Source: Rhizobium sp. BK316
Lineage (GTDB): Bacteria > Pseudomonadota > Alphaproteobacteria > Rhizobiales > Rhizobiaceae
Assembly (NCBI RefSeq): GCF_014193695.1
Contig: NZ_JACHZR010000002.1
Coordinates: 1,041,080-1,105,079, forward strand
DNA: 64,000 bases
Direction: 5' to 3'
Below, piece after piece: positions 37,262 to 44,867 of the stretch. The position numbers were made by a program, and so were the translations under genes. The notes under the pieces were generated by a model. It worked only from the letters and a program-made list of their open reading frames with translations. It was not told the origin of the DNA and searched no databases. The stretch's first letter is position 1. Every line of letters starts with the position of its first letter.

Positions 37262-37636
37262 ATGGGGCGGCTGAAGGAAATCGTCATTGATTGCGATGTG
37301 CCCTCCCGCGTCGCCCGCTTCTGGGCCGCAGCGCTCGATGGCTACACGGTGCTGCCCTATGACGATGATGAAATCGCGCGTCTGGCAGCGCTCGGCCTGA
37401 CACCCGAAACCGACCCGGTGGTGATGGTCGCAGGCCCGGGAACGCGCCTCTGCTTCCATCTTCGCCGGGGAGAGCGGCCGGCCCGCAACCGCGTTCATCT
37501 CGATATCGCTGCCGACGACCGCGAAAAGGAGGTCGCGCGCCTGATATCGCTTGGCGCGACCTTCGTGCGTGAAGCGGCTGACTACACCGTGCTGAACGAT
37601 CCCGAAGGCAACAATTTCTGCGTCACCTCCGGATAG
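37262..37636 (+). CDS. VOC-fold (glyoxalase-like) protein
   Basis: This 124-residue single-domain VOC protein has the start MGRLKEIVIDCDVPSRVARFWA, a middle RLCFHLRR, HLDIAADDREKEVARLISLGA and the end LNDPEGNNFCV. The fold covers glyoxalase, fosfomycin resistance and dioxygenase types, so activity is unassigned. AGGAACCG precedes the ATG. It is preceded by the 58-residue membrane protein gene at six bases, which suggests cotranscription. Confidence 0.88.
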   Translation: MGRLKEIVIDCDVPSRVARFWAAALDGYTVLPYDDDEIARLAALGLTPETDPVVMVAGPGTRLCFHLRRGERPARNRVHLDIAADDREKEVARLISLGATFVREAADYTVLNDPEGNNFCVTSG

Positions 37637-37646
37637 TCGGTCAGCC

Positions 37647-38492
37647 TCAGCCGAGGAAATCGCGGATCGCGGCGGCAATCTCTTCCGCATGCGTTTCGAG
37701 CGCGAAATGGCCGGTGTCGAAGAACTTGATTACGGCATCGGGAATATCGCGGGCGAATGCTTCCGCACCTGGTGGCAGGAAGAAGGGATCGTTCTTGCCC
37801 CAGACGGCAAGGAAGCGCGGTTTGTGGGTCCGGAAGTAATCCTGAAAGGTCGGGTAAAGCGCCACATTGCTCTTGTAGTCGCCCATCAGATCGAGCTGCA
37901 CATCTTCCGCGCCCGGACGCGAGAGATAGAAATTGTCGAGCGAATAACCGTCTGGCGAGACCGTGGTCGGATCGGCAACGCCATGCGTATACTGCCAGAT
38001 CGTCGTTTCCGGTCCGAGGAATGCTTTGAGTACGGCCCGGTTTTCTGCGCTCGCGTCCTGCCAATAGGCCCGCACCGGGTTCCATGCCTCGCTGAGGCCA
38101 TCGACATAGGCATTGCCATTCTGTGAGATGATGCCCGTGATCCGCTCTGGATGCTTCACCGCCAAGCGGAAGCCCGTCGGCGCGCCGTAATCGAAGACAT
38201 AGACGGCATAGCGATCGAAGCCGACGATCTCTGTGAAGCGGTCGATCGTCTCTGCAATGCTGTCGAAGCTGTTGACAGCCGGATCGCCAGACTGGCCGAA
38301 GCCCGGAAGATCAGGGGCGATGATGTGATAGCGATCGGCAAGCAGCGGGATCAGATCGCGGAACATGTGGCCGGAGGTCGGGAAGCCATGCAGCAGCAGG
38401 AGCTTCGGAGCGCCCCGCGCGCCGGCCTCGCGATAGGCGATCTTGATGCCGTCGACAGTGGTGTTGCGGTAGCTGATCTTGGTCATCGTCAT
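37647..38492 (-). CDS. Haloalkane dehalogenase-like alpha/beta hydrolase
   Basis: The 281-residue alpha/beta hydrolase has an oxyanion HGFPTS motif and, in the nucleophile elbow, an aspartate (VFDYGAPTG, about Asp104) instead of serine. A late VWGKNDPFF acid and TGHFALE histidine complete the triad. An aspartate nucleophile is typical of haloalkane dehalogenases and epoxide hydrolases; which of these it is cannot be read. It is cytosolic and divergent from a CGNR regulator. MTMTK allows starts at 38492 or 38486. Confidence 0.85.
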   Translation of the reverse strand: MTMTKISYRNTTVDGIKIAYREAGARGAPKLLLLHGFPTSGHMFRDLIPLLADRYHIIAPDLPGFGQSGDPAVNSFDSIAETIDRFTEIVGFDRYAVYVFDYGAPTGFRLAVKHPERITGIISQNGNAYVDGLSEAWNPVRAYWQDASAENRAVLKAFLGPETTIWQYTHGVADPTTVSPDGYSLDNFYLSRPGAEDVQLDLMGDYKSNVALYPTFQDYFRTHKPRFLAVWGKNDPFFLPPGAEAFARDIPDAVIKFFDTGHFALETHAEEIAAAIRDFLG

Positions 38493-38533
38493 GTTTCCTT
38501 CGTTTTCGCCTCGTAACTGCTTAAATCGGTATA

Positions 38534-38585
38534 GAACGGTTACTCTCGAAGAAGATAACTTGTCAACAGCAATTTGAGCGGTTAC
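38534..38585 (+). promoter_or_regulatory. Direct repeat in dehalogenase/CGNR promoter region
   Basis: GAACGGTTAC (38534-38543) and GAGCGGTTAC (38576-38585) are 42 bases apart, about four helical turns. They lie between the divergent hydrolase and CGNR regulator genes and could be operator half-sites. Confidence 0.45.
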
Positions 38586-38649
38586 ATATAAACCACGTTT
38601 CGAAAGAATCTGCTTTGGATTGCGACCGGAAGCCGGAATAGGACCCGTG

Positions 38650-39270
38650 ATGGATAACCACTCTACCGCCCTTTTTCTGGGTGATGCGCCGGCGCTGGAT
38701 TTTCTGAACTCGGTGGCAACGTCAGTCGATGTGCCTGTCGACGCGATCGAGGACGGGGAGGGATTGCTGCGCTGGCTCGATCAGGCAAAGCTTGTCTCGC
38801 CGGAAACGCTGGAAGCCATGCGGGCTCAGGCGCTGCCGGGAGAATTGGACAAGGTCGCCGACCAGGCGAGAAACCTGCGCGAGTGGTTCCGGACCTTCGT
38901 CCGCGAGCACAGGGGAAAGCCGTTGAAGCCCGAGGCGCTCACCGAGCTCGAACCGCTGAACCGTCTGCTGGAGCGCGACGAAGGTTACAGCCGCGTCGTG
39001 GCGCGGCAGACCGATGAAGGCGAGGTCTTCGACTTTCAGCCCATGCGCAAATGGCGCTCGCCGGAAGCGCTGTTGCTACCGGTCGGCGAGGCGCTCGGCC
39101 GTTTTGTTTGCGACGAGGATTTTTCCAATGTGAAGGCCTGTGAAGGCCCGTCCTGCACGCTGCTGTTTGCCGATCACACCCGTGGTCACCGCAGGCGCTG
39201 GTGCAGCATGGCACTCTGCGGCAATCGCGCCAAACAGGCAGCACATCGGCACCGGATCAGGCAGGCTTGA
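38650..39270 (+). CDS. CGNR zinc-finger (ABATE-domain) transcriptional regulator
   Basis: The 206-residue protein starts MDNHSTALFLGDAPALDFLN. It has an ABATE-type N-domain (LDFLNSVATS) and a C-terminal CGNR zinc finger: C in CEGPSCTLLFADHTR, then RRRWCSMALCGNRAKQAAHR, where the CGNR tetrapeptide gives the family its name. Such proteins often regulate a neighbouring hydrolase or oxidoreductase. It is divergent from the dehalogenase-like gene. GTG at 38647 precedes ATG 38650. Confidence 0.88.
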   Translation: MDNHSTALFLGDAPALDFLNSVATSVDVPVDAIEDGEGLLRWLDQAKLVSPETLEAMRAQALPGELDKVADQARNLREWFRTFVREHRGKPLKPEALTELEPLNRLLERDEGYSRVVARQTDEGEVFDFQPMRKWRSPEALLLPVGEALGRFVCDEDFSNVKACEGPSCTLLFADHTRGHRRRWCSMALCGNRAKQAAHRHRIRQA

Positions 39271-39291
39271 GGGCCGCGACAGGCAGCTTGG

Positions 39292-40017
39292 TTAGGCATA
39301 AGCCACCCAACCTCTGAAGCTGAAGGCCGCGTAGAACAGGGTGACGTCTGAAAAGCCTGCCGCGCGCAGCATGGCCTCCTCATCTTCTGGGGCGAGGATT
39401 TCGAGCCTTTCCCGCATGGCCTTGCGGGCATTGTTCAGCCGGGTCGGGTCTGCCCCATCGGGTGCGCCATAAGCGATATGCCGATCGATCCATATCGATC
39501 GCTCCGGCTCCGTTTGCGGGAAGCTCACATGCGCCAGAACAAACGGCGCATCCGCTTTCAGGCGACGCCGAATTTGCTGAAGTGTTTCAAGGCGTTGTTC
39601 GCGAGGGATATGATGGAAGGTCAGCAGGCACGCCGCCGCGTCGAACGGACCCTCCGGCGCGACATTGATGCTGCCCTCGTGAAAACCGATGCGTCTGCCG
39701 TGCTCTCCGACGACCTGCCTTGCCAGTTGCAGCATGTCGGCGGAGGGATCCACACCGTCAAAAGTCCAGCCCTCATGCGCCTCGGCAAAAGCCTTGAGTT
39801 CCAGTCCGCCGCCCGCACCAAGCACGAGCACCCGGCCGTTCACGGGTGTGCGCTCCGCCATCAGCATCGCCGCCATGCGATGCAGGCTTGAGAAACCCGG
39901 AACCTGGCGCGGCGGACCTTCGAGATAGGATTTGACCGCATCCCCGGTGAAGGGGGATGCCGGCACGCGGGCCGCAGATCTGTCAGGGGGCGAGGGCGGA
40001 TGGTCATCTCTCATCAT
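39292..40017 (-). CDS. Class I SAM-dependent methyltransferase
   Basis: This 241-residue protein has a Rossmann core: SAM motif I VLVLGAGGGLELKAFAE (about 63-79), acidic motif II GVDPSADML, and AACLLTFHHIP for motif IV. The substrate is unknown. It lies 45 bases after the EamA exporter on the same strand, so the two may be cotranscribed. Alternative starts 40017 and 40014 are adjacent ATGs. Confidence 0.82.
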   Translation of the reverse strand: MMRDDHPPSPPDRSAARVPASPFTGDAVKSYLEGPPRQVPGFSSLHRMAAMLMAERTPVNGRVLVLGAGGGLELKAFAEAHEGWTFDGVDPSADMLQLARQVVGEHGRRIGFHEGSINVAPEGPFDAAACLLTFHHIPREQRLETLQQIRRRLKADAPFVLAHVSFPQTEPERSIWIDRHIAYGAPDGADPTRLNNARKAMRERLEILAPEDEEAMLRAAGFSDVTLFYAAFSFRGWVAYA

Positions 40018-40062
40018 GTAACTTTAATTATTACACGATATCCGAACTGTCAATTCGCAAGC

Positions 40063-40926
40063 CTATTTCGCAAACTTGCGTGCCCCGGCCACGCAGAGAA
40101 TGACGGCGACCGTCACGGCAAGCATGGACCAGCTCACCGTTTCGCGCAGCAGCGTTGCGGCAAGCGCCAGCCCGAAGAAGGGCTGCAGCAGTTGCAGCTG
40201 GCCGACGGCGGCGATGCCGCCCTGCGCGAGGCCGCGATACCAGAAGATGAAACCGATCAGCATGCTGAAGAGCGAGACATAGGCGAGCCCCAGCATGGCG
40301 GGCGTCTGGATATCGGCGAAATCAGGCGGCCGGTAGGCGATGGCAGCCACAAGCATGACCGGCAGGGATACGACGAGCGCCCAGGAAATCACCTGCCAGC
40401 CGCCGAGCCGGCGCGACAGCCTGGCGCCTTCGGCATAACCGAGCCCGCAGACGATGATGGCGCCAAGCATCAGCGCATCGCCGATGGGCGAGGCGGTCAG
40501 CCCCTGTGTCAGCGCGAAGCCCGCGACCAGCGCGCTGCCGAGCAGGGAGAAAAACCAGAAGGCCGGCTTCGGCCGCTCACCACCCCTGACGACGCCGAAG
40601 ATCGCCGTTGCCAGCGGCAGAAGGCCGATGAAGACGATGGAATGCGCCGAGGTCACATGCTGCAGCGCCAGCGCTGTCAGCAGCGGAAAGCCGACGACAA
40701 CGCCAAGCGCGATAACGACCAGCGAGATGAGATCCTCCCGCGAAGGCCGCTTTTCCCGGAAGGCGATCAGTAGGCAGAGCGCCAGGATGCCGGCAATCGC
40801 CGCTCGCGCCACCGTCAGGAAAACCGGATCAAGCTGCATGACGGCCACGCGTGTAGCGGGCAGCGACCCGCTGAAGATCAGCACGCCGATAAAACCATTG
40901 ATCCATCCGGTCGCGGTGCGATCCAT
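40063..40926 (-). CDS. EamA/DMT-family metabolite exporter
   Basis: The 287-residue protein has about ten membrane helices in two EamA repeats, each with the GA-rich pattern (FIGVLIFSGSLPATRVAV, and later LIGFIFWYRGLAQGG). RhtA/YdcZ-type members export amino acids or other small metabolites. ATG 40926 is preferred because GAGGGAG lies six bases upstream; 40941 is the alternative. It is divergent from a MocR-type regulator across a perfect operator-like palindrome, a common exporter/regulator arrangement. Confidence 0.9.
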   Translation of the reverse strand: MDRTATGWINGFIGVLIFSGSLPATRVAVMQLDPVFLTVARAAIAGILALCLLIAFREKRPSREDLISLVVIALGVVVGFPLLTALALQHVTSAHSIVFIGLLPLATAIFGVVRGGERPKPAFWFFSLLGSALVAGFALTQGLTASPIGDALMLGAIIVCGLGYAEGARLSRRLGGWQVISWALVVSLPVMLVAAIAYRPPDFADIQTPAMLGLAYVSLFSMLIGFIFWYRGLAQGGIAAVGQLQLLQPFFGLALAATLLRETVSWSMLAVTVAVILCVAGARKFAK

Positions 40927-40996
40927 GCGAGGCTCCCTCATTAGTTCGTCCCACGCTTATCGGCGCTTCGCACTGGCGTTGCCAGCCACAGTTCGG

Positions 40997-41016
40997 TACA
41001 GTTTGCTGAAACTGTA
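40997..41016. promoter_or_regulatory. Operator palindrome for the MocR-type regulator
   Basis: TACAGTTT (40997-41004) and AAACTGTA (41009-41016) form a perfect inverted repeat around GCTG. It lies between the divergent exporter and regulator genes. Confidence 0.7.
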
Positions 41017-41037
41017 ATGGTGAAAGGACCAGTACGG

Positions 41038-42456
41038 ATGGACGAGCAGATACAGGCTGGCAGCAGGGTCGGCATGGTCATGGCGACGATCCGCCAGCGC
41101 ATTGCCGGCCGCAGCCTCACACCAGGCTCAAAGCTGCCGTCGATCCGCAGCCTTTCGGGAACCTTGAAAGTCTCTGCCTCGACGGTGGTCGATGCCTATG
41201 AACGGCTGGTCGCCGAAGGCGCGATCCTCTCACGCCCCGGTTCCGGCTTTTATGTCGCGAGCCAGACGGCACCACTCTCGCTCGCCGATATCGGCCCGAA
41301 GCTCGATCGCGCCGTCGATCCCTTCTGGGTGTCGCGGCAATCGCTGGAGGCGCACGAAAGCGACCTCAAACCCGGCTGCGGCTGGCTGCCACCCTCCTGG
41401 TTTCCGCAAGACGCCATCCGCCGGACGCTGAGAACTCTGTCGCGCACCGATGCCGCAAGCCTTTCCGATTACGGCGCCCCGCTCGGCCTTCTGCCGCTGC
41501 GCCAGCTCATTGTCAGGCGCATGGCCGAGCGCGGCATAGAGGCCTCGCCCGACCAGATCATGCTCACCGAATCCGGAACCCAGGCGATCGATTTTCTCTG
41601 CCGCTTCCTGATCGAACCCGGCGATACGGTGCTGGTCGACGATCCCTGCTATTTCAACTTTCATGCGCTGCTGAGAGCCCATCGCGCCAAGGTCGTCAGC
41701 GTTCCCTACACGCCCTCCGGCCCCGATATCGAACTCTTCGCCGCCGCACTCGCCGAGCACAGGCCGCGGCTCTACATCACCAATTCCGCAATCCATAACC
41801 CGACCGGCGCGACACTCTCGCCGGTGACGGCCCACCGGCTCTTGAAGCTCGCCGAGCAGCATGGCCTGACCATCATCGAGGACGATATCTTCGCCGATTT
41901 CGAACATGCGGCCGCACCGCGTCTTGCCGCCTTCGACGGGCTGGATCGCGTCATCCATATCGGCAGTTTTTCCAAGACGCTCTCGGCCGCCGCACGCTGC
42001 GGCTTCATTGCGGCGCGGCCGGACTGGATTGAGGGCCTGATCGATCTCAAGATCGCCACATCCTTCGGCGGTGCACGAATGAATGCCGAACTGGTGCTCG
42101 GCGTGCTCAGCGACGGCAGCTATCGCAAACATGCGGAAAACCTGCGCAGCCGCCTTTCCAAGACGATGTTCGAGGTGACGACGCGGCTGAAAGCCCTGGG
42201 CATCCGGCCCTGGCTGGAGCCGCAGGCTGGCATGTTCCTCTGGTGCCACCTGCCTGACGGCCTCGACGCCGCCGTCGTGGCGCGCGCCGCACTTGCCCGC
42301 AATGTCGTACTGGCGCCCGGCAATGCCTTCAGCCTGTCGCAATCGGCCACCGGCTTCATGCGCTTCAATGTCTCCCAGACGCTGGATAGCAGGGTATTTG
42401 AGGTGCTTCGGGATGCGCTCAAGCAGGCATCAATTCGTCCGCCTGCCACTCCATAA
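41038..42456 (+). CDS. MocR-type regulator (GntR helix-turn-helix fused to aminotransferase domain)
   Basis: The 472-residue protein has an N-terminal winged helix-turn-helix (about 10-70; LPSIRSLSGTLKVSASTVVDAYERL) followed by a fold-type I aminotransferase domain. The PLP lysine lies in IGSFSKTLSAAARCG, and SAIHNPTGATL and DDIFADFEH are typical. MocR proteins sense PLP or amino acids and regulate adjacent genes, here probably the exporter. ATG 41038 follows AAAGGA by nine bases. Its last 38 bases overlap the convergent LnmK-like gene. Confidence 0.9.
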   Translation: MDEQIQAGSRVGMVMATIRQRIAGRSLTPGSKLPSIRSLSGTLKVSASTVVDAYERLVAEGAILSRPGSGFYVASQTAPLSLADIGPKLDRAVDPFWVSRQSLEAHESDLKPGCGWLPPSWFPQDAIRRTLRTLSRTDAASLSDYGAPLGLLPLRQLIVRRMAERGIEASPDQIMLTESGTQAIDFLCRFLIEPGDTVLVDDPCYFNFHALLRAHRAKVVSVPYTPSGPDIELFAAALAEHRPRLYITNSAIHNPTGATLSPVTAHRLLKLAEQHGLTIIEDDIFADFEHAAAPRLAAFDGLDRVIHIGSFSKTLSAAARCGFIAARPDWIEGLIDLKIATSFGGARMNAELVLGVLSDGSYRKHAENLRSRLSKTMFEVTTRLKALGIRPWLEPQAGMFLWCHLPDGLDAAVVARAALARNVVLAPGNAFSLSQSATGFMRFNVSQTLDSRVFEVLRDALKQASIRPPATP

Positions 42457-43291
42457 AGGCTTTGCCGATCACCTTGCCATCCTCTTCCCGCCGCAGCCGG
42501 CAGCAGGCTTGCCGTCGGTCTGGAGAAAGCCCCATCAATTCCACCCGCACGGCTTCGCCCGCCCGGATATTGCCGGAAAAGAATATCTCTCGCCGGGACA
42601 CCTGCGAAAGCTCAGGGAACCACCGCCCCAAGGCGCGATCGGTGAGCGCCTGGAATTCGGCGAAGTAGAAGAGGCCGGCGCCGTTGAATTCCTGCGAGGC
42701 ATCCGGCTCGAACCGATAGCCGCGCAACGCCTTGGCCGGATTGGCCGGCAGACCGAAATGCGTCTCCAGCGTGCCGGCGCGCAGCAGTGCCGCCGTCCTT
42801 GCCAAGGCATTATCCTCGGCAGCCGCCGTCAGGCCGGGCAGGGGAACGCGGGCGATCGAGTAATTGTCGCCCTCCCGCATCCGGCAGACGAAGGTGGAGA
42901 TCAACTCCACCTCGCCGATCAGGTTGCCGCGCACGAAAAGCCGGTGACCGGTCGAGACCTGCGTGCGCGAGACGGGCGAGAGCGCCGAGCGGATCGTCAG
43001 CACGTCATTGGCACGCACCGCATCGAAGTTCGCATGCTCCAGCGACGTCGCGCAGATCGCCGCATAGGCCTCGCCGCCATCGGGCGTGCGGAAATCGGCA
43101 TTCTCCATGCCGAGATGGCGCGCCAGCATCAGCCAGTGGCGATGCCCGAGCTCTTTCATCGCCCATGTTTCCGAAAGGCCTGTCGGCGTCAGGTGCGGCA
43201 TGCCGATGAGCATGTGCGGCGCAAGCGCCAGTTCCATCAGCTCGCGCGCTGACGGCTCGGGCGGATGAAAATCGAGGATCGCTACATTCAT
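42419..43291 (-). CDS. LnmK N-domain-like (Pnap_2097 family) biosynthesis protein
   Basis: This 290-residue protein resembles the Pnap_2097 family, related to the N-terminal domain of LnmK, an acyltransferase/decarboxylase of leinamycin biosynthesis. It appears to have two hot-dog-like halves, with matching blocks MPHLTPTGLSETWAMKELGHRHW and FYFAEFQALTDRALGRWFPELSQ. ATG 43291 is preferred, as the frame further upstream begins only with TTG. It is the last gene of the Nit1C-type operon, two bases after the flavoprotein stop. Its end overlaps the convergent MocR gene by 38 bases. Confidence 0.75.
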   Translation of the reverse strand: MNVAILDFHPPEPSARELMELALAPHMLIGMPHLTPTGLSETWAMKELGHRHWLMLARHLGMENADFRTPDGGEAYAAICATSLEHANFDAVRANDVLTIRSALSPVSRTQVSTGHRLFVRGNLIGEVELISTFVCRMREGDNYSIARVPLPGLTAAAEDNALARTAALLRAGTLETHFGLPANPAKALRGYRFEPDASQEFNGAGLFYFAEFQALTDRALGRWFPELSQVSRREIFFSGNIRAGEAVRVELMGLSPDRRQACCRLRREEDGKVIGKAFMEWQADELMPA

Positions 43292-43293
43292 GT

Positions 43294-44565
43294 TCAAGCG
43301 CTGGCCGCCTGTTTCAGGACCGGCCGGGCGGCTTCCAGATGGCCGGTGAGATGGTTCACCACATGCTCGGCATCCTTGCCAACGGCGAGGAACCGGCCGG
43401 AACCCCAGGTCCAGAGCCAGGGCAGGCCGAGCACGTAGACGCCGTCAATGCCGGTCACGCCGCGCCGCTGCACCGGATAACCGGTGCCATCGAAGATCGG
43501 CAGGCCGACGAATGACCAGTCAGGCGAAAAGCCGGTTGCCCAGATGACGGAGGTGACACCTTCCGCCTTGAGATCGAGCTCGGTCGGTTCGCGCTCCGGC
43601 TCCCAGAGCGGGACGTAGACGCTGGCCGGTGGCGCATCGATGCCCTTCTCGGCAATATGCCGGTCGATCAGCGCGTTGATGCCGTTATAGACCCGGTCGG
43701 CATTGTCGAGATTGGCTTTGAGGTTCGCCTCGAACAGCATCCGCCCGCCCGAGACGCCTTCCATACGCCCATAGAGCGACATGCCCTCCAGCGCGAATTT
43801 GCGCAGGTCGATATCGCGCCCGCCGTCGCGGCCGGTGAGGTAATGGTTGGTGTCGTGCTTCTTCTTGGTCATGCCGTCATGCTCGACGGTGATGTCGTAC
43901 TGGCCAACATCGGCGAGCCAGTCGACAACATCGCGGCCGCGGTAGAAGCGGGCGCAGCGCGGCGCGTTACCGGTCATCATATGCACCTTGCGGCCGGCAA
44001 GGTGCAGGTCCTCGGCGATCTGGCAGCCGGATTGGCCGGAGCCGACGACGACGACGGCGCCCTCCGGCAACTGCCCGGGATTGCGGTAGTCCGCCGTGTG
44101 GATCTGCAGGATATCGTCGGAAATGCGCTCGGCGGCGCGCGGAATGGCCGGCGCGCTGTAGAGGCTGGTGGCGATGATGACGCTGTCGGCGGTCACCGCG
44201 CCAGCCGAGGTCGAGAGCCGGAAGAGGTCGCCCACCTTTTCCAGCGACGTGACGCTTGTGCCTTCGAGCACGGGCGCATTCACCTTTTTCACGAAGCGGT
44301 CGACATAGGCGATGATCTCGTCCTTGACCATGAAGCCGTGCGGGTCATCGCCGTCATAGGGATGGTCCGGCAGCTGGCACTGCCAGTTCGGCGTCACGAG
44401 GCAGAAGGCGTCCCAGCGCTCGTTCTTCCATTTATGCGCCACGGTCTTCTTCTCGAAGACGACATGGTCGATGCCGTGCTTCTGGAGATAGTGGCTGGCC
44501 GAAAGCCCGGCCTGACCGCCGCCGATCACGACGGCGCTGTAATGCGGCTTGAGGGAAAAGGTCAT
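43294..44565 (-). CDS. MSMEG_0569-family flavin-dependent oxidoreductase
   Basis: The 423-residue FAD/NAD(P)H oxidoreductase has the FAD site VIGGGQAGLSASHYLQ (about 12-27), the NADPH site VVGSGQSGCQIAEDL (about 173-187), and ATGFSPDWSFVGLP near the C-terminus, a typical flavin-monooxygenase ATG motif. It matches the MSMEG_0569 family, the flavoprotein (NitH in Pseudomonas nomenclature) of the Nit1C cluster. Its substrate is unknown. It lies 14 bases after the MSMEG_0570 gene and is followed directly by the LnmK-like gene. Confidence 0.9.
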   Translation of the reverse strand: MTFSLKPHYSAVVIGGGQAGLSASHYLQKHGIDHVVFEKKTVAHKWKNERWDAFCLVTPNWQCQLPDHPYDGDDPHGFMVKDEIIAYVDRFVKKVNAPVLEGTSVTSLEKVGDLFRLSTSAGAVTADSVIIATSLYSAPAIPRAAERISDDILQIHTADYRNPGQLPEGAVVVVGSGQSGCQIAEDLHLAGRKVHMMTGNAPRCARFYRGRDVVDWLADVGQYDITVEHDGMTKKKHDTNHYLTGRDGGRDIDLRKFALEGMSLYGRMEGVSGGRMLFEANLKANLDNADRVYNGINALIDRHIAEKGIDAPPASVYVPLWEPEREPTELDLKAEGVTSVIWATGFSPDWSFVGLPIFDGTGYPVQRRGVTGIDGVYVLGLPWLWTWGSGRFLAVGKDAEHVVNHLTGHLEAARPVLKQAASA

Positions 44566-44579
44566 GGGTCGGGTTCCTT

Positions 44580-44867
44580 TCAGAGAATGAATGTTTCGCA
44601 GCGCACGCGCGCATCGACATCGCCAAGAAAGAGGGCGCCGGCCTCCTCGATGCGGGCGAGCTGGCCGCGGGCAAGCGAGCAGGGATAGCCGTATTTCGCC
44701 TCCACCCGGTCGCTGGCGATGGTCAGCGCCTTGCGGCTGCGGTCGAGAAAATCGCGGATCGGATAGGTCTGGCCTTCCTCGAAGAAATCCCGGATCACCA
44801 GGGAGGGCGAATAACAGGTCTCCTCGCGGCCATCCGGCCAGGCGATGACGAAGCGCATTTCAGGCAT
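44580..44867 (-). CDS. MSMEG_0570-family nitrogen starvation response protein
   Basis: This 95-residue protein matches the MSMEG_0570 family by its start MPEMRFVIAWPDGREETCYSP and by FEEGQTYPIRDFLDRSRKAL. It has three cysteines and no membrane segment. It is part of the conserved Nit1C set but has no known biochemical role. Its start overlaps the end of the glycosyltransferase gene by eight bases, showing tight coupling. Confidence 0.88.
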   Translation of the reverse strand: MPEMRFVIAWPDGREETCYSPSLVIRDFFEEGQTYPIRDFLDRSRKALTIASDRVEAKYGYPCSLARGQLARIEEAGALFLGDVDARVRCETFIL

